Assembly: GCA_022826945.1 (NCBI GenBank)
Contig: JAJDTY010000007.1
Coordinates: 1 to 64,000, forward strand
Source: Candidatus Binatia bacterium
Lineage (GTDB): Bacteria > Desulfobacterota > Binatia > Bin18
DNA length: 64,000 nucleotides
Reading direction: 5' to 3'
Shown: positions 51,329-60,304 of the stretch, one piece after another
Layout of the letters: every line of letters starts with the position of its first letter
Numbering within the stretch: position 1 is the first letter of the stretch
Notes under the pieces: model-generated
Seen by the model: only the letters and a program-made list of their open reading frames with translations
Told to the model about the DNA's origin: nothing
The model's database searches: none
Translations under genes and position numbers: made by a program

Positions 51329-52163
51329 GGCGGTGTGCCGGCTGGCCGCCCTGGCCGTTCTCGTCGGACTAGCCGCGTGCAGCCCGGCTGAGCAGCCGCA
51401 ACGCGTGGACCAGCCGACACGCATCGTCAGCCTTGACTACTGTGCCGACCAGTACGTTCTCAAGCTGGCGCCGCGTGAGCATATCCTGGCAGTCTCGCCC
51501 GACGCCGAGAAAACCTTCTCCTACATGCAGGGCGCCGCTAAGGGGCTCAGACAGATTCGTCCCCGGGCCGAAGACGTTCTCGTCCTACAACCCGATCTGG
51601 TAGTCCGCTCCTACGGCGGGGGACCGAATGTTACCGCGTTTGTCGAGCGTATGGGCACCCCTGTACTGCAAATCGGCTTTGCCAGTGACCTCAACGCGGT
51701 CAAAGACACGATTGCAACAGTGGCCGAAGGGCTCGGCCAGCCGGATCGCGGCAGCGCAGTAATCGCCGAAATGGACGCGCGGCTGGCTGCCCTGCGTGCC
51801 CTGCCGGACACGTTGTCGGCGCTGTATATGACACCGGCCGGTGTGACGAGCGGCCCTGGAACCTTGGTCCACGAAATGCTGCACGCAGCGGGTCTGGTCA
51901 ACTTCCAGCAGGAGCCCGGCTGGCGTTCCTTACCGCTTGAACGCTTAGCCCGTGAACAACCTGACCTCGTGGCGGCCGTCATCTGGGGAGCCACGAACCA
52001 CGACGACAATTGGAGCGCAGCCCGCCACCCCATCGCCCGCCAACAGCTCCGCGAGCGATCTGTTGTTTCGCTTGAGGGAGCCTGGGTTGCCTGTGGTGGA
52101 TGGTTCCTCCTCGATGCCATTGAGGCACTGGCGCTGACAGGTAGCGGAGAGACCGTGCAGTGA
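51312..52163 (+). CDS. btuF: Cobalamin/corrinoid ABC transporter substrate-binding protein
   Basis: 283 residues. Lipoprotein signal with lipobox VGLAAC, so it is probably tethered to the outer face of the inner membrane. The BtuF/FecB-type fold: RIVSLDYCADQYVLKLAPRE, AEDVLVLQPDLVVRSYGGGP, and LVHEMLHAAGLVNFQQEPGW. Part of the btuFCD transport run. Its GTG-overlapping stop couples it to btuC. Confidence 0.85.
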   Translation: MGSISEAVCRLAALAVLVGLAACSPAEQPQRVDQPTRIVSLDYCADQYVLKLAPREHILAVSPDAEKTFSYMQGAAKGLRQIRPRAEDVLVLQPDLVVRSYGGGPNVTAFVERMGTPVLQIGFASDLNAVKDTIATVAEGLGQPDRGSAVIAEMDARLAALRALPDTLSALYMTPAGVTSGPGTLVHEMLHAAGLVNFQQEPGWRSLPLERLAREQPDLVAAVIWGATNHDDNWSAARHPIARQQLRERSVVSLEGAWVACGGWFLLDAIEALALTGSGETVQ

Positions 52164-53149
52164 CCGCGAGAGGGCTCAATCTTGCCCTGGCCACGACAGC
52201 TGTCATGGCACTGGTGGCCGCCTGTTTTCTCGGCACAACCTCCATGGGCGCGTCCCGCGTACTGGCGGCGTTCCTGGGGCAGGCGTCGATTGCCGACAGT
52301 CTGGTAATCTGGCAGATTCGCCTGCCGCGCGCGGTGGCCGCGTTCGTCGTAGGCGCCGCGCTCGGGGCAAGTGGCGCCGCAATGCAGGGGCTGCTGCGCA
52401 ACCCGCTCGCGGAGCCTGGAGTCTTGGGCGTATCGGCGTCAGCCTCTCTGGGGGCGACGTTTGTGCTGTACTACGGCTTCGCAGATGCCTGGGGATATAC
52501 CGTGCCGGTGGCAGCCATTACGAGTGCGTCCGCGGCGTCGGCCCTCATCGCCCTGGTCGCGGTTCACACCTCGTCGGTGGTGACGCTCATTCTGGTCGGC
52601 GTCGGCTTGTCAAGCTTCGCGGGGGCGGCTATGTCGCTGCTGATGAATCTTGCCCCCAATCCGTTCTCCCTGGCGGATATGGTGAACTGGATGCTGGGCT
52701 CTGTCGCCAACCGAAGTATCGACGACCTGGCACTCGCCGCCCCGTTTATGGCTATCGGTCTGGTCGTACTCTTCGCGACCCGCCGGGGTCTGTCGGCACT
52801 CACACTGGGTGAGGAAGCTGCCGTCGGTGTAGGGCTCAATCTCCGGCGCCAGCGTCTCGCGGTCGTACTGGGCACCGGACTGACGACCGGCGCAGCAGTC
52901 GCGATCGCGGGCGCTATTGGCTTTGTCGGCATCATTGCACCGCATATTGTGCGCCCGCGCGTCGGTCACGATCCGGCTCGCAGCCTGCTGCCGTCGGCAC
53001 TGCTCGCCGGTGTAGTCCTTGTCCTTGCCGACATCGCAGTCCGTCTATTGCCGACCAGTTCGGAGTTGAAGCTGGGCGTAGTCGCCGCTTTTATCGGTGC
53101 GCCCGTCTTCGTCTGGATCACTTTGCAGCGGAGGGCGGTCCGTGACTGA
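52160..53149 (+). CDS. btuC: Corrinoid ABC transporter permease
   Basis: 329 residues from the GTG at 52160, overlapping the btuF stop by 4 bp. FecCD-family permease with about ten hydrophobic segments; IRLPRAVAAFVVGAALGASG and the cytoplasmic coupling loop RNPLAEPGVLGVSASASLGA are family signatures, as is IGFVGIIAPHIVRPRVGHDP near the C-terminus. It imports cobalamin or corrinoids with BtuF and BtuD. Confidence 0.88.
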   Translation: MTARGLNLALATTAVMALVAACFLGTTSMGASRVLAAFLGQASIADSLVIWQIRLPRAVAAFVVGAALGASGAAMQGLLRNPLAEPGVLGVSASASLGATFVLYYGFADAWGYTVPVAAITSASAASALIALVAVHTSSVVTLILVGVGLSSFAGAAMSLLMNLAPNPFSLADMVNWMLGSVANRSIDDLALAAPFMAIGLVVLFATRRGLSALTLGEEAAVGVGLNLRRQRLAVVLGTGLTTGAAVAIAGAIGFVGIIAPHIVRPRVGHDPARSLLPSALLAGVVLVLADIAVRLLPTSSELKLGVVAAFIGAPVFVWITLQRRAVRD

Positions 53150-53915
53150 ACTCTGTGCGAAGAACGTGACGGTCAGGATCGGCCAGGCGACGCTCGTGGA
53201 GGCCGCGTCCTTCGGCCTACGATCCGGCGAGTTGGTCGCCTTACTCGGGCCCAATGGTGCGGGCAAGACCACCTTGCTGCGTGCCACGCTGGGTCTCGGA
53301 CGGCTCTCCGCAGGATCAGCGACACTGGACGGCACGGCGACGGTACGACTCTCGTCCATGGAACGAGCCCGTCGCATAGGATATCTCCCACAAGTACGCC
53401 CATTGGCTTGGCCCAACACCGTGCGTGACGTAGTCGCGCTCGGACGGTTCGCCTACGGCGCAGCGCTCGGGCGGTTACGCGCTAGGGATGCCGAAGCGGT
53501 TGATCGCGCGGTGGCCGCATGCGACCTCGCTGACCTGGCGCACCGCCAAACCGATACCTTGTCTGGTGGAGAACTCGCCCGTGTTCATTGTGCCCGAGCC
53601 TTTGCCGCCGAGGCTCCGCTCCTGATTGCCGACGAGCCGACCGCAGCCCTTGACCTGCGTCACCAGTTCCAGGTCATGGAACTCTTACGGCGTTTCGTGG
53701 ACACGGGCGGCGGCGTATTGGTCGTCCTGCATGACGTGGGGCTGGCCGTCCGCTTTGCCGACCGGCTCATTTGGATGAAAGACGGGACAATCCTTGCCGA
53801 CGGTTCGCCCGAAGAGACCCTGACCGCAGGTCGGCTACGGGCGGTCTACGGTATGCACGCGCGGGTTGAGCGGCAGGGCGCCGGGTGGAGCGTACAGATC
53901 GAAGGAGTAGCCTGA
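53142..53915 (+). CDS. btuD: Corrinoid ABC transporter ATP-binding protein
   Basis: 257 residues from the GTG at 53142, with GGAGGG upstream and an 8-bp overlap with btuC. Walker A LLGPNGAGKTTLLRA, signature LSGGELARVHCARAF (LSGGE), Walker B LLIADEPTAALDL, and the switch His in VLVVLHDVGLAVRFAD. The FepC/BtuD-type ABC ATPase for the btuFCD importer. Confidence 0.87.
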   Translation: MTELCAKNVTVRIGQATLVEAASFGLRSGELVALLGPNGAGKTTLLRATLGLGRLSAGSATLDGTATVRLSSMERARRIGYLPQVRPLAWPNTVRDVVALGRFAYGAALGRLRARDAEAVDRAVAACDLADLAHRQTDTLSGGELARVHCARAFAAEAPLLIADEPTAALDLRHQFQVMELLRRFVDTGGGVLVVLHDVGLAVRFADRLIWMKDGTILADGSPEETLTAGRLRAVYGMHARVERQGAGWSVQIEGVA

Positions 53916-53917
53916 GC

Positions 53918-54868
53918 GTGTCGTCGGCCATGCTCATGTTGGGTGCATTCCTGGTCGAAGCCATCTGTGGCTGGCCCAACTGGCTCTACCGCAGCATCCG
54001 TCACCCGGTAGTCTGGATCGGCAGCTTGATCTCCGCGCTTGAAGCAGCGTTGAATCGGGACCGTTTCACCCCAGCCACGCGCCGCGCGCTCGGGATGCTG
54101 ACGACGCTCGTCGTCGTTGCTGCGGCCACGCTGCCTGCCTGCCTGCTCGTTATCCTCCTTCCAGAAACGTCGGTCGGTTTCGCTGTGGAAGTAGCAGTGG
54201 CCTCCAGCCTCCTGGCCAGCCGCAGTCTGTATTGTCACGTCCTGCGTGTCACCCGGCACCTGGAACACAACGATCTGGCGGAGGCACGGCAGGCTGTCGG
54301 CCATATTGTCAGCCGCGATCCCGCTGAGCTCGATACCGCTGGTGTTGCGCGGGCGAACCTGGAGAGTCTGGCTGAGAACGCTTCCGACGGCGTCATCGCT
54401 CCCCTCTTCTGGGGCAGCCTGCTCGGCTTGCCAGGGCTGGCAGCGTATAAAGCCATCAATACACTGGATTCTATGCTTGGCTACCGGACTGACCGTCTGT
54501 GGACATTCGGCGGCTTTGCCGCCCGGCTCGACGATGCGGCCAACCTCATTCCGGCCCGACTCGCGGGTGGCCTCATCGCGCTGGCGAGTTTCAGACTCGC
54601 TGCTGTTCGCGTTATGCTCCACGACGCCCGGAACCACCGCTCGCCCAATGCGGGCTGGCCGGAGAGTGCCATGGCTGGAGCGCTCGACATTCGGCTGGGT
54701 GGCCTGCGCGTGGATGCGGGTTCAGAGACGGTTGACCCCTGGCTGAATGCGGCCGCACCAGACCCCGGACCAAGCGATACGCGGCGTGGGCTGCATCTCT
54801 ACGTACGGACTATGCTGCTGGTCGCACTGCTGCTGTTTGCTCTAGCGGTTGGGAGAGCCCAGCCATGA
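53918..54868 (+). CDS. cbiB: Adenosylcobinamide-phosphate synthase CbiB/CobD
   Basis: About 316 residues from the GTG at 53918 (AAGGAG ten bases before); an internal ATG is close by. A membrane protein with family segments HPVVWIGSLISALEAALNRD, SRDPAELDTAGVARANLESL and ASDGVIAPLFWGSLLGLPGL, then MLGYRTDRLWTFGGFAARLD. It attaches aminopropanol (phosphate) to adenosylcobyric acid. Overlaps the aminotransferase gene by 4 bp. Confidence 0.92.
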   Translation: MSSAMLMLGAFLVEAICGWPNWLYRSIRHPVVWIGSLISALEAALNRDRFTPATRRALGMLTTLVVVAAATLPACLLVILLPETSVGFAVEVAVASSLLASRSLYCHVLRVTRHLEHNDLAEARQAVGHIVSRDPAELDTAGVARANLESLAENASDGVIAPLFWGSLLGLPGLAAYKAINTLDSMLGYRTDRLWTFGGFAARLDDAANLIPARLAGGLIALASFRLAAVRVMLHDARNHRSPNAGWPESAMAGALDIRLGGLRVDAGSETVDPWLNAAAPDPGPSDTRRGLHLYVRTMLLVALLLFALAVGRAQP

Positions 54869-55872
54869 GAATGGACGAATGCACCCACGGAGGGGCACTC
54901 GACCTCATGCGCGCCCGCTTTCCCCAAGCGCCGGAACCTTGGGTCGATCTGTCCACCGGAATCAATCCCTGGCCGTATCCGCTGGACGGTCCGCAGCCGG
55001 AGGTCCTCCAGCGTTTGCCGACCGCCACCGCAACGGCAGCTTGCAGAGACGCAATGGCGGAGGCATTCGGGGCAGCGGCGGAATGCGTCCTGCCCATTCC
55101 GGGCAGCGAGCTACTCATCCATCTCCTGCCGACGCTGCTCCAGCCCAGGCGCGGGACACGGGTGGCCATTACACGACCAACCTTTGCCGACCATGCCGCG
55201 GTCTGGCGAGCGGCGGGCTGTCGGGTTATCGAAACACCAGACCCCTTGGATGCCCTTACCTCGACCGATCTCGTCGTCCTGTGTAATCCCAATAATCCAG
55301 ACGGCCACGTCTGGAATCCAGTCCGGCTTGAGACGGCACGGGTAACACTGGCCGAAAGGGGGGGCTGGCTGATCGTTGACGAAGCCTATGCCGATGTCTG
55401 GCCAGACCTGTCCATGGCAGCCAGCGGCGGACGGGCGGGTCTCATCATTTTGCGCTCGTTCGGCAAATTCTTCGGCCTGCCCGGACTCCGGCTCGGGGCG
55501 TTAATTGCACCGCAGGACACCCTGGAAACAGCCCAGCATTGTCTGGGCGTCTGGAGTGTATCCGGTCCGGCACTGGCCGCAGGAGCACGGGCCTACCGAG
55601 ACAGCGGCTGGCAGCGGGATACCCGTCGCCGGCTGGTGGCGGCGCGGGCGCACCTGGACGCAGTTCTGAACTCGACCGGCCTGCGTGTGGTGGGCGGCGT
55701 AGACCTCTTCCGCTTTGTTGAGGTAGACAACGCCGACAGTGTCTGGCGCCATTTGGCGAAGCGCGGTATCTCTGTCCGCCGCTTTGACTGGAGCCGAAAC
55801 CGGCTGCGGATCGGTCTGCCGCCCGATGCAGATGCCGGGGCACGCCTCGCCCAGGCACTGCTCGTCCGCTGA
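54865..55872 (+). CDS. cobD: Threonine-phosphate decarboxylase (CobD/CobC, PLP aminotransferase fold)
   Basis: 335 residues with ATG at 54865. The class I/II aminotransferase fold: VDLSTGINPWPYPL, VVLCNPNNPDGHVW, and the PLP lysine in ILRSFGKFFGLPGLRLG. The opening and overall length match CobD/CobC, which decarboxylates threonine-phosphate to aminopropanol phosphate for CbiB, the gene just upstream (ATGA overlap). It is the last gene of the plus-strand run starting at cobO. Confidence 0.9.
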   Translation: MRMDECTHGGALDLMRARFPQAPEPWVDLSTGINPWPYPLDGPQPEVLQRLPTATATAACRDAMAEAFGAAAECVLPIPGSELLIHLLPTLLQPRRGTRVAITRPTFADHAAVWRAAGCRVIETPDPLDALTSTDLVVLCNPNNPDGHVWNPVRLETARVTLAERGGWLIVDEAYADVWPDLSMAASGGRAGLIILRSFGKFFGLPGLRLGALIAPQDTLETAQHCLGVWSVSGPALAAGARAYRDSGWQRDTRRRLVAARAHLDAVLNSTGLRVVGGVDLFRFVEVDNADSVWRHLAKRGISVRRFDWSRNRLRIGLPPDADAGARLAQALLVR

Positions 55873-55936
55873 CCTTTTGAGAGATCTCCGGGTCAGGTGT
55901 GACATTTTACAGTCGGAGTTCCGTCCGACCCGCGAT

Positions 55937-57982
55937 TCAGAACTCCGCCCGGAACCCGGTCATAAAAGTTGTTTCCGCGGACGAGAAGTACAGGACCTCC
56001 TGATAGTCGGCGTCAAACAGATTCATCACCTTCCCCTCCAGGGTCAGGGCTCGGATGCCCCAGCGATCCTCGAACAGCAGATAGGATAGCGCCACGTCCG
56101 CCCGCTCGTAGCCGTCATGGAGAGTACCGCGCCGCTCGGTGACATTGCCCTTGATATACAGATGAAAGTTGGCGTTCAGGCGCTCGCCGGCATAGTTCAG
56201 AGTAAAGGAAGCCACGTGTTTAGGCCGTCTAACTAGGGGTCCACCTTGCCTGAAGGACCCGAACCCGTCATTTCCGGCGTTGGCCAGCACCTTGGTTTCC
56301 AGATAGGTATACGAGCCCCGCACCGAGAATCCGTAAGGCAAGACGGCGGATGTCCCGACTTCAAGCCCGCGACTCCGGGCACGGTGAACGTTCACGTAGT
56401 TCGGCGCTGGTGCGGGCACAAAGGTATACGCGATCAGATTTTTGTACTCGGTCGAAAAATACGTCAGGCTCACCTGAGTGTCGAACGCACCCAGAGCAAA
56501 GGGCTGGTCAATACCGATTTCCCAACTCTTGGACTGCTCCGCCTCTAGATCGGGATTCCCCTGCGAGAAGGCGGTGTCGATGTTCTGGGAAAAACTGGCC
56601 GCTTTGATGCCCTGGCTGTAGCCGCCCCGTAGTTTGGTGTCGAGACCGGGCAGGATCAGGGCGGCCGAGACCCGCGGGCTGACGTGCGTCCCATACGTGA
56701 CCGCGTCATCCAAGCGGAACCCGGATGTTATGAACATTGTCTCTTGCCACGCCAAATGCAGTTGGGAGTAGAACGCCTGGGCGTTCCGACTTCCACTGGG
56801 CCCGTTCTGTTGATTGTAGTGTTCGTCTTCGACAGAGCCTCCAAGGGTAAAGGTCGGCGCGACGCCGAGCGTAACCGGCAGGAAAAAGTCGGAGGAGTAG
56901 TCGGCGGACAACCGGTACTCGCTATTGATAGTGAGGGAGCCTAGGCCGTCACAGTCGTTCCAGGTTGCAGTGTCGTCGTCGCGGCAATCGACCCCTCCGT
57001 CTTCCGGGTCGCGATAAGTGAACCATTCGTACAGCAGTCCCAGTTGGAGATTATGCCTCCACCACGGGGTGGGCTGATAAGTGATGCGTGGACCGAGAAT
57101 GATACGACGGTTGTCACTGGTCGCCCTGGGGTCCAAACCGCTTCCCTGCTGGTCAAGGATATCGCCGCTGCTGGTGGTCACGTGAAAGCGGCTGTCAATA
57201 TAGCGAAGGGTGGTCGTGAGTTGCAGGTCGTCACTGGGATCAAGGTCGAAGCGGGAGGCAATGGTCGTGCTGCTGTAATCGTTATTGATTGGCAGGATGC
57301 CCCCGCTGTCAACCCGCCCGACGGCTACGTTATAGCCATACAACTCCGTCCCGCCAGCGATGCTGAGACGTTCTTCAAAGGTATCGGGGTTGCCCGCTCG
57401 GAAACCCAGGGTTGCCCGCGCTGGTCCCTGTCCGCGCGGTGTCAGGAGTTGAATGACCGAACTCATGGCGTCAGAGCCGTACAGGGCGCTCTGCGGGCCT
57501 CGCACCACCTCAATGCGGCCTATGCCCAGGGTTGTCATATCGCCAAATTTGAAACTGCCACCCGCTCGGTTGACCTTCACTCCATCGATCAGGATCATAT
57601 TATGGTCGGCCTCACCTCCGCGCGTAAAAAGCGAGGTCGTCGAACCGCGGCTGCCGGTCTGACTGAAGGAGAAACCCGGCACCTCGCGCAACTGCTCAAA
57701 CAGATCGGTGGTCTGGCGCCGCGCAATGTCTTCCTGCGTCACGACCGTGACCGTGTTCGATACTCGAGAGAGCGGCTCTTCAAGCTTCGACGCCGTAACA
57801 ATGATGGTGTCCAGCGCGGTGGTCGGTACGGATTGCTGAGCCGTGTGTGTCTCGTCGACCGGAGCGACCGCGGGGGATGACATCGGAGGAGACTGGGCCT
57901 GGGCTGGCGTGGATGGACCGCCTGCACCCCAGACCAGGAGCGATACGGCCAGAACAGATACGGAATATATGGACTTTCCCAT
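55937..57982 (-). CDS. btuB: TonB-dependent outer-membrane vitamin B12 receptor
   Basis: About 681 residues from the ATG at 57982, which has GAGGAGGGAAG upstream; the in-frame reading to 58153 lies in the riboswitch leader. Signal peptide (SVSVLAVSLLVWGAGG), TonB box DTIIVTASK, a plug domain (ITVVTQEDI-like VTVVTQEDIARRQTTDLFEQ, EVVRGPQSALYGSDAMSSVI), and a beta-barrel ending in a terminal Phe (FMTGFRAEF). It imports corrinoids through the outer membrane. A cobalamin riboswitch precedes it, and the btuFCD importer lies next to it on the other strand. Confidence 0.93.
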   Translation of the reverse strand: MGKSIYSVSVLAVSLLVWGAGGPSTPAQAQSPPMSSPAVAPVDETHTAQQSVPTTALDTIIVTASKLEEPLSRVSNTVTVVTQEDIARRQTTDLFEQLREVPGFSFSQTGSRGSTTSLFTRGGEADHNMILIDGVKVNRAGGSFKFGDMTTLGIGRIEVVRGPQSALYGSDAMSSVIQLLTPRGQGPARATLGFRAGNPDTFEERLSIAGGTELYGYNVAVGRVDSGGILPINNDYSSTTIASRFDLDPSDDLQLTTTLRYIDSRFHVTTSSGDILDQQGSGLDPRATSDNRRIILGPRITYQPTPWWRHNLQLGLLYEWFTYRDPEDGGVDCRDDDTATWNDCDGLGSLTINSEYRLSADYSSDFFLPVTLGVAPTFTLGGSVEDEHYNQQNGPSGSRNAQAFYSQLHLAWQETMFITSGFRLDDAVTYGTHVSPRVSAALILPGLDTKLRGGYSQGIKAASFSQNIDTAFSQGNPDLEAEQSKSWEIGIDQPFALGAFDTQVSLTYFSTEYKNLIAYTFVPAPAPNYVNVHRARSRGLEVGTSAVLPYGFSVRGSYTYLETKVLANAGNDGFGSFRQGGPLVRRPKHVASFTLNYAGERLNANFHLYIKGNVTERRGTLHDGYERADVALSYLLFEDRWGIRALTLEGKVMNLFDADYQEVLYFSSAETTFMTGFRAEF

Positions 57983-58154
57983 CTTCCCTCCTCGGGGAGA
58001 CCTTCCGTTTGGGGAGGAAGAGGCGTGTGGGACACGTAATGGGGAAACGACTGGCAGCCTGCCTGCCCAACCAGAACAAATGGGGCGGTAGCTTGCGTTT
58101 CCAGAGCAGTAACACGCTGCAACCTTACTCCCTCCGCGGAGAGGCCGGTTCATG

Positions 58155-58333
58155 GCTTCAGGCAGGTTTCCTGGCTTAGGGGTTCAGGGGTTTACACCCC
58201 AGCGCCCGTCAGCGGCCTTCCCACCGGCTTGCACCAGCAGTGGCATCATCGAGACAGGCTCCCCCATCACAGTGGCGGGACCGCGCCGGCTTTGCACCGA
58301 CTTCCCTTATTTCACCCGGTATGGGCACCTCAA
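58155..58333 (-). ncRNA. Cobalamin (adenosylcobalamin-class) riboswitch controlling btuB
   Basis: Read on the minus strand the element opens GGTGCCCATACCGGGTG, then AAGGGAAGTCGGTGCAAAGC, GCGGTCCCGCCACTGTGATG (the B12 box with GCCACTG), GATGATGCCACTG, and closes with AAGCCAGGAAACCTGCC. These are the conserved blocks of the cobalamin aptamer in correct order. It ends about 170 bases before the btuB ATG, leaving room for the expression platform, which contains a CTCCGCGGAG palindrome. When corrinoid is plentiful the riboswitch should lower btuB expression. It sits between cbiA and btuB and is likely a btuB leader only. Confidence 0.95.
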
Positions 58334-58411
58334 GCACGGTTCGGGCCAGTTGGTATAGGAGGCCCTGTATATTGTCAAGCACAACACCAGCAAGCGCAGT
58401 GTCACGATGGC

Positions 58412-59815
58412 TCATGCAGAAGCCAGACGGACAAGTTGCTGGGCAAAGGTCGGATTGCTGCCAAAGTGCAGATGGATATAGCTCGCCAGGCAGCGCTTAT
58501 ACATATAGCCCTCGGGTCGGGTCGCCTCCGCGGTACGCTGGCAGACCTCATACAGCGTCCGAGTCTGCTTGACAGTAAGGTCCGGCACCAATTCTGAGTA
58601 GTGAAATTCGTGACCGCGGACTCGCAGGGCGGGGAACAGGCCATTGGTTGGCGGAATAGCAACCTCTGTATATCCCAGCGCGCTCAGGCGTGACCGCATG
58701 CGGACGCCAGTGGGGTAGATGCCAACCATAGGAAAGTCGTGTCCCTCTACGTCCTGAATGCCTTGGGTCAGATACATAAATCCACCACACTCGGCGTACA
58801 CCGTTCTCCCGTCCTGGATAAAGTCTTTAATCTCCTGACGCATAGTCGTGTTGGCGGCTAATGTCCGGGCGTGGACTTCGGGATAGCCGCCTCCCAGGTA
58901 GAGGCCGTGCAGATTCGGGGGGAGTTGCGGGTCGTGCAGCGGACTGAAGAAAACGAGGGTGGCGCCGGCCTGTTCCAGGAGTTCCAGATTGTCGGGATAG
59001 TAAAAACAGAATGCTTCATCCCGGGCGATGCCAAAACGAACGGGAGAGGCCGGTGACGCCCTGTCGGGCTGCGATTGTGGGTCAGGAGTTGGAGGTTGGG
59101 AAAAAGTATTCAGTCGAAGGAGCGAGGACAGGTCGAGATGCTCTTCTATCACTCCGGCCAGGTGATCGATCTGCTCGACCGACAGTTGCCGCTCTTCTGT
59201 GGTGACCAGCCCCAAGTGGCGTTCGGGCAGGGTGATGGCCTCGTCGGATGGGAGGCCGCCGAGCACGGTGATATTGGGAACATCGCGGACGGCTTCTTCG
59301 AGATAACGCAGATGCCCCCGTCCGCCTATCTTGTTGAAGATCACACCAGCGACATTCAGCGCCGGATCGAAATGCTGAAATCCGTGAATAACGGCCGCAA
59401 CACTGCGCGCCAGGGCCGAGGTGTCAATCACCAGGAGGACCGGCAGCCCCAGCCACTTTGCCATTTCTGCCGTACTGCCAGCTTCGCTCTTGCCGTCATA
59501 GCCGTCAAACAGGCCCATCATCCCTTCCACAACGCCCACATCGTGGCCCTGCAGACTGCGGTTGAACACGGCGGTGTTGTAGGCTCGCGACAACATCCAG
59601 CCATCGAGGTTCCTGGACGGAACCCCGGTGACCGCAGTGTGGTGTCCTGGGTCAATAAAGTCCGGGCCTATCTTAAAAGGCTGGACGGACAAGCCGCGTT
59701 TTCGTAAAGCAGCCAGTAAACCAATGGTCAGCGTAGTTTTCCCAACACCGCTCTGCGTGCCGGCAATCACGAATCCGTGCACCGCTTCCCTCCTTGTCCG
59801 TTCATCATAGGCCAT
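58412..59815 (-). CDS. cbiA: Cobyrinic acid a,c-diamide synthase (CbiA/CobB)
   Basis: About 467 residues from the ATG at 59815. N-terminal P-loop VIAGTQSGVGKTTL, PDFIDPGHH and EGMMGLFDG; a C-terminal glutamine amidotransferase domain with catalytic Cys in VYAECGGFMYLTQ and the His/Glu region in GYMYKRCLASYIHLHFGS. It amidates the a and c side chains of cobyrinate using glutamine and ATP. It is divergent from the Nudix gene and upstream of the riboswitch-btuB unit. Confidence 0.93.
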   Translation of the reverse strand: MAYDERTRREAVHGFVIAGTQSGVGKTTLTIGLLAALRKRGLSVQPFKIGPDFIDPGHHTAVTGVPSRNLDGWMLSRAYNTAVFNRSLQGHDVGVVEGMMGLFDGYDGKSEAGSTAEMAKWLGLPVLLVIDTSALARSVAAVIHGFQHFDPALNVAGVIFNKIGGRGHLRYLEEAVRDVPNITVLGGLPSDEAITLPERHLGLVTTEERQLSVEQIDHLAGVIEEHLDLSSLLRLNTFSQPPTPDPQSQPDRASPASPVRFGIARDEAFCFYYPDNLELLEQAGATLVFFSPLHDPQLPPNLHGLYLGGGYPEVHARTLAANTTMRQEIKDFIQDGRTVYAECGGFMYLTQGIQDVEGHDFPMVGIYPTGVRMRSRLSALGYTEVAIPPTNGLFPALRVRGHEFHYSELVPDLTVKQTRTLYEVCQRTAEATRPEGYMYKRCLASYIHLHFGSNPTFAQQLVRLASA

Positions 59816-59856
59816 TACCTTGCAATCTGTGAATGTCCTCGGCATCATGGCCCCCC

Positions 59857-60285
59857 ATGGCTTTGCAAGACCCCCCTCCCTCAGGCTCGGTTGAAGGGCA
59901 AAAAGCCGGTGTTGTTGCCTATCGGCAAGAGCCGGACGGAACCTATGCCATCCTGATTATTACCGCCCGGCGGCAACGCGCTGCCTGGATATTTCCGGTC
60001 GGAACGGTTGACCCAGGCGAGACGCTAGAGCAAGCCGCAGCCCGCGAGTGTATGGAGGAGAGCGGCTATACAGTGCGGACCGGACCACTGCTGAAAGCCC
60101 TCGATCTTGCATCCAAAAACGGCCCTCGTCGCTTTTCGTTTTTTGCTGCCCAAGTGACGGGCGAGGTGGACGAGTACGAAACTGATCGGTGCCGACGCTG
60201 GGTGCCGTTGGCCCAACTCGTCGATACCGTCAGCGAGGCGTTTGCTCCAGTCGCGCGGGCAGCCCTGGCCTATCTGCCCGCCTAG
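59857..60285 (+). CDS. Nudix hydrolase
   Basis: About 142 residues from the ATG at 59857. The Nudix box is clear: GTVDPGETLEQAAARECMEE followed by SGY (G-x5-E-x7-RE-x2-EE-x-G). Preceded by IFPV and with VRTGPLLKALD. These enzymes hydrolyse nucleoside diphosphate derivatives, and this one may belong to the DIPP/Ap4A-like group by its short length. It lies between cbiA and cbiP, 19 bp before cbiP. Confidence 0.88.
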   Translation: MALQDPPPSGSVEGQKAGVVAYRQEPDGTYAILIITARRQRAAWIFPVGTVDPGETLEQAAARECMEESGYTVRTGPLLKALDLASKNGPRRFSFFAAQVTGEVDEYETDRCRRWVPLAQLVDTVSEAFAPVARAALAYLPA

Positions 60286-60304
60286 TTCGCCAGACATAAC
60301 CGCC

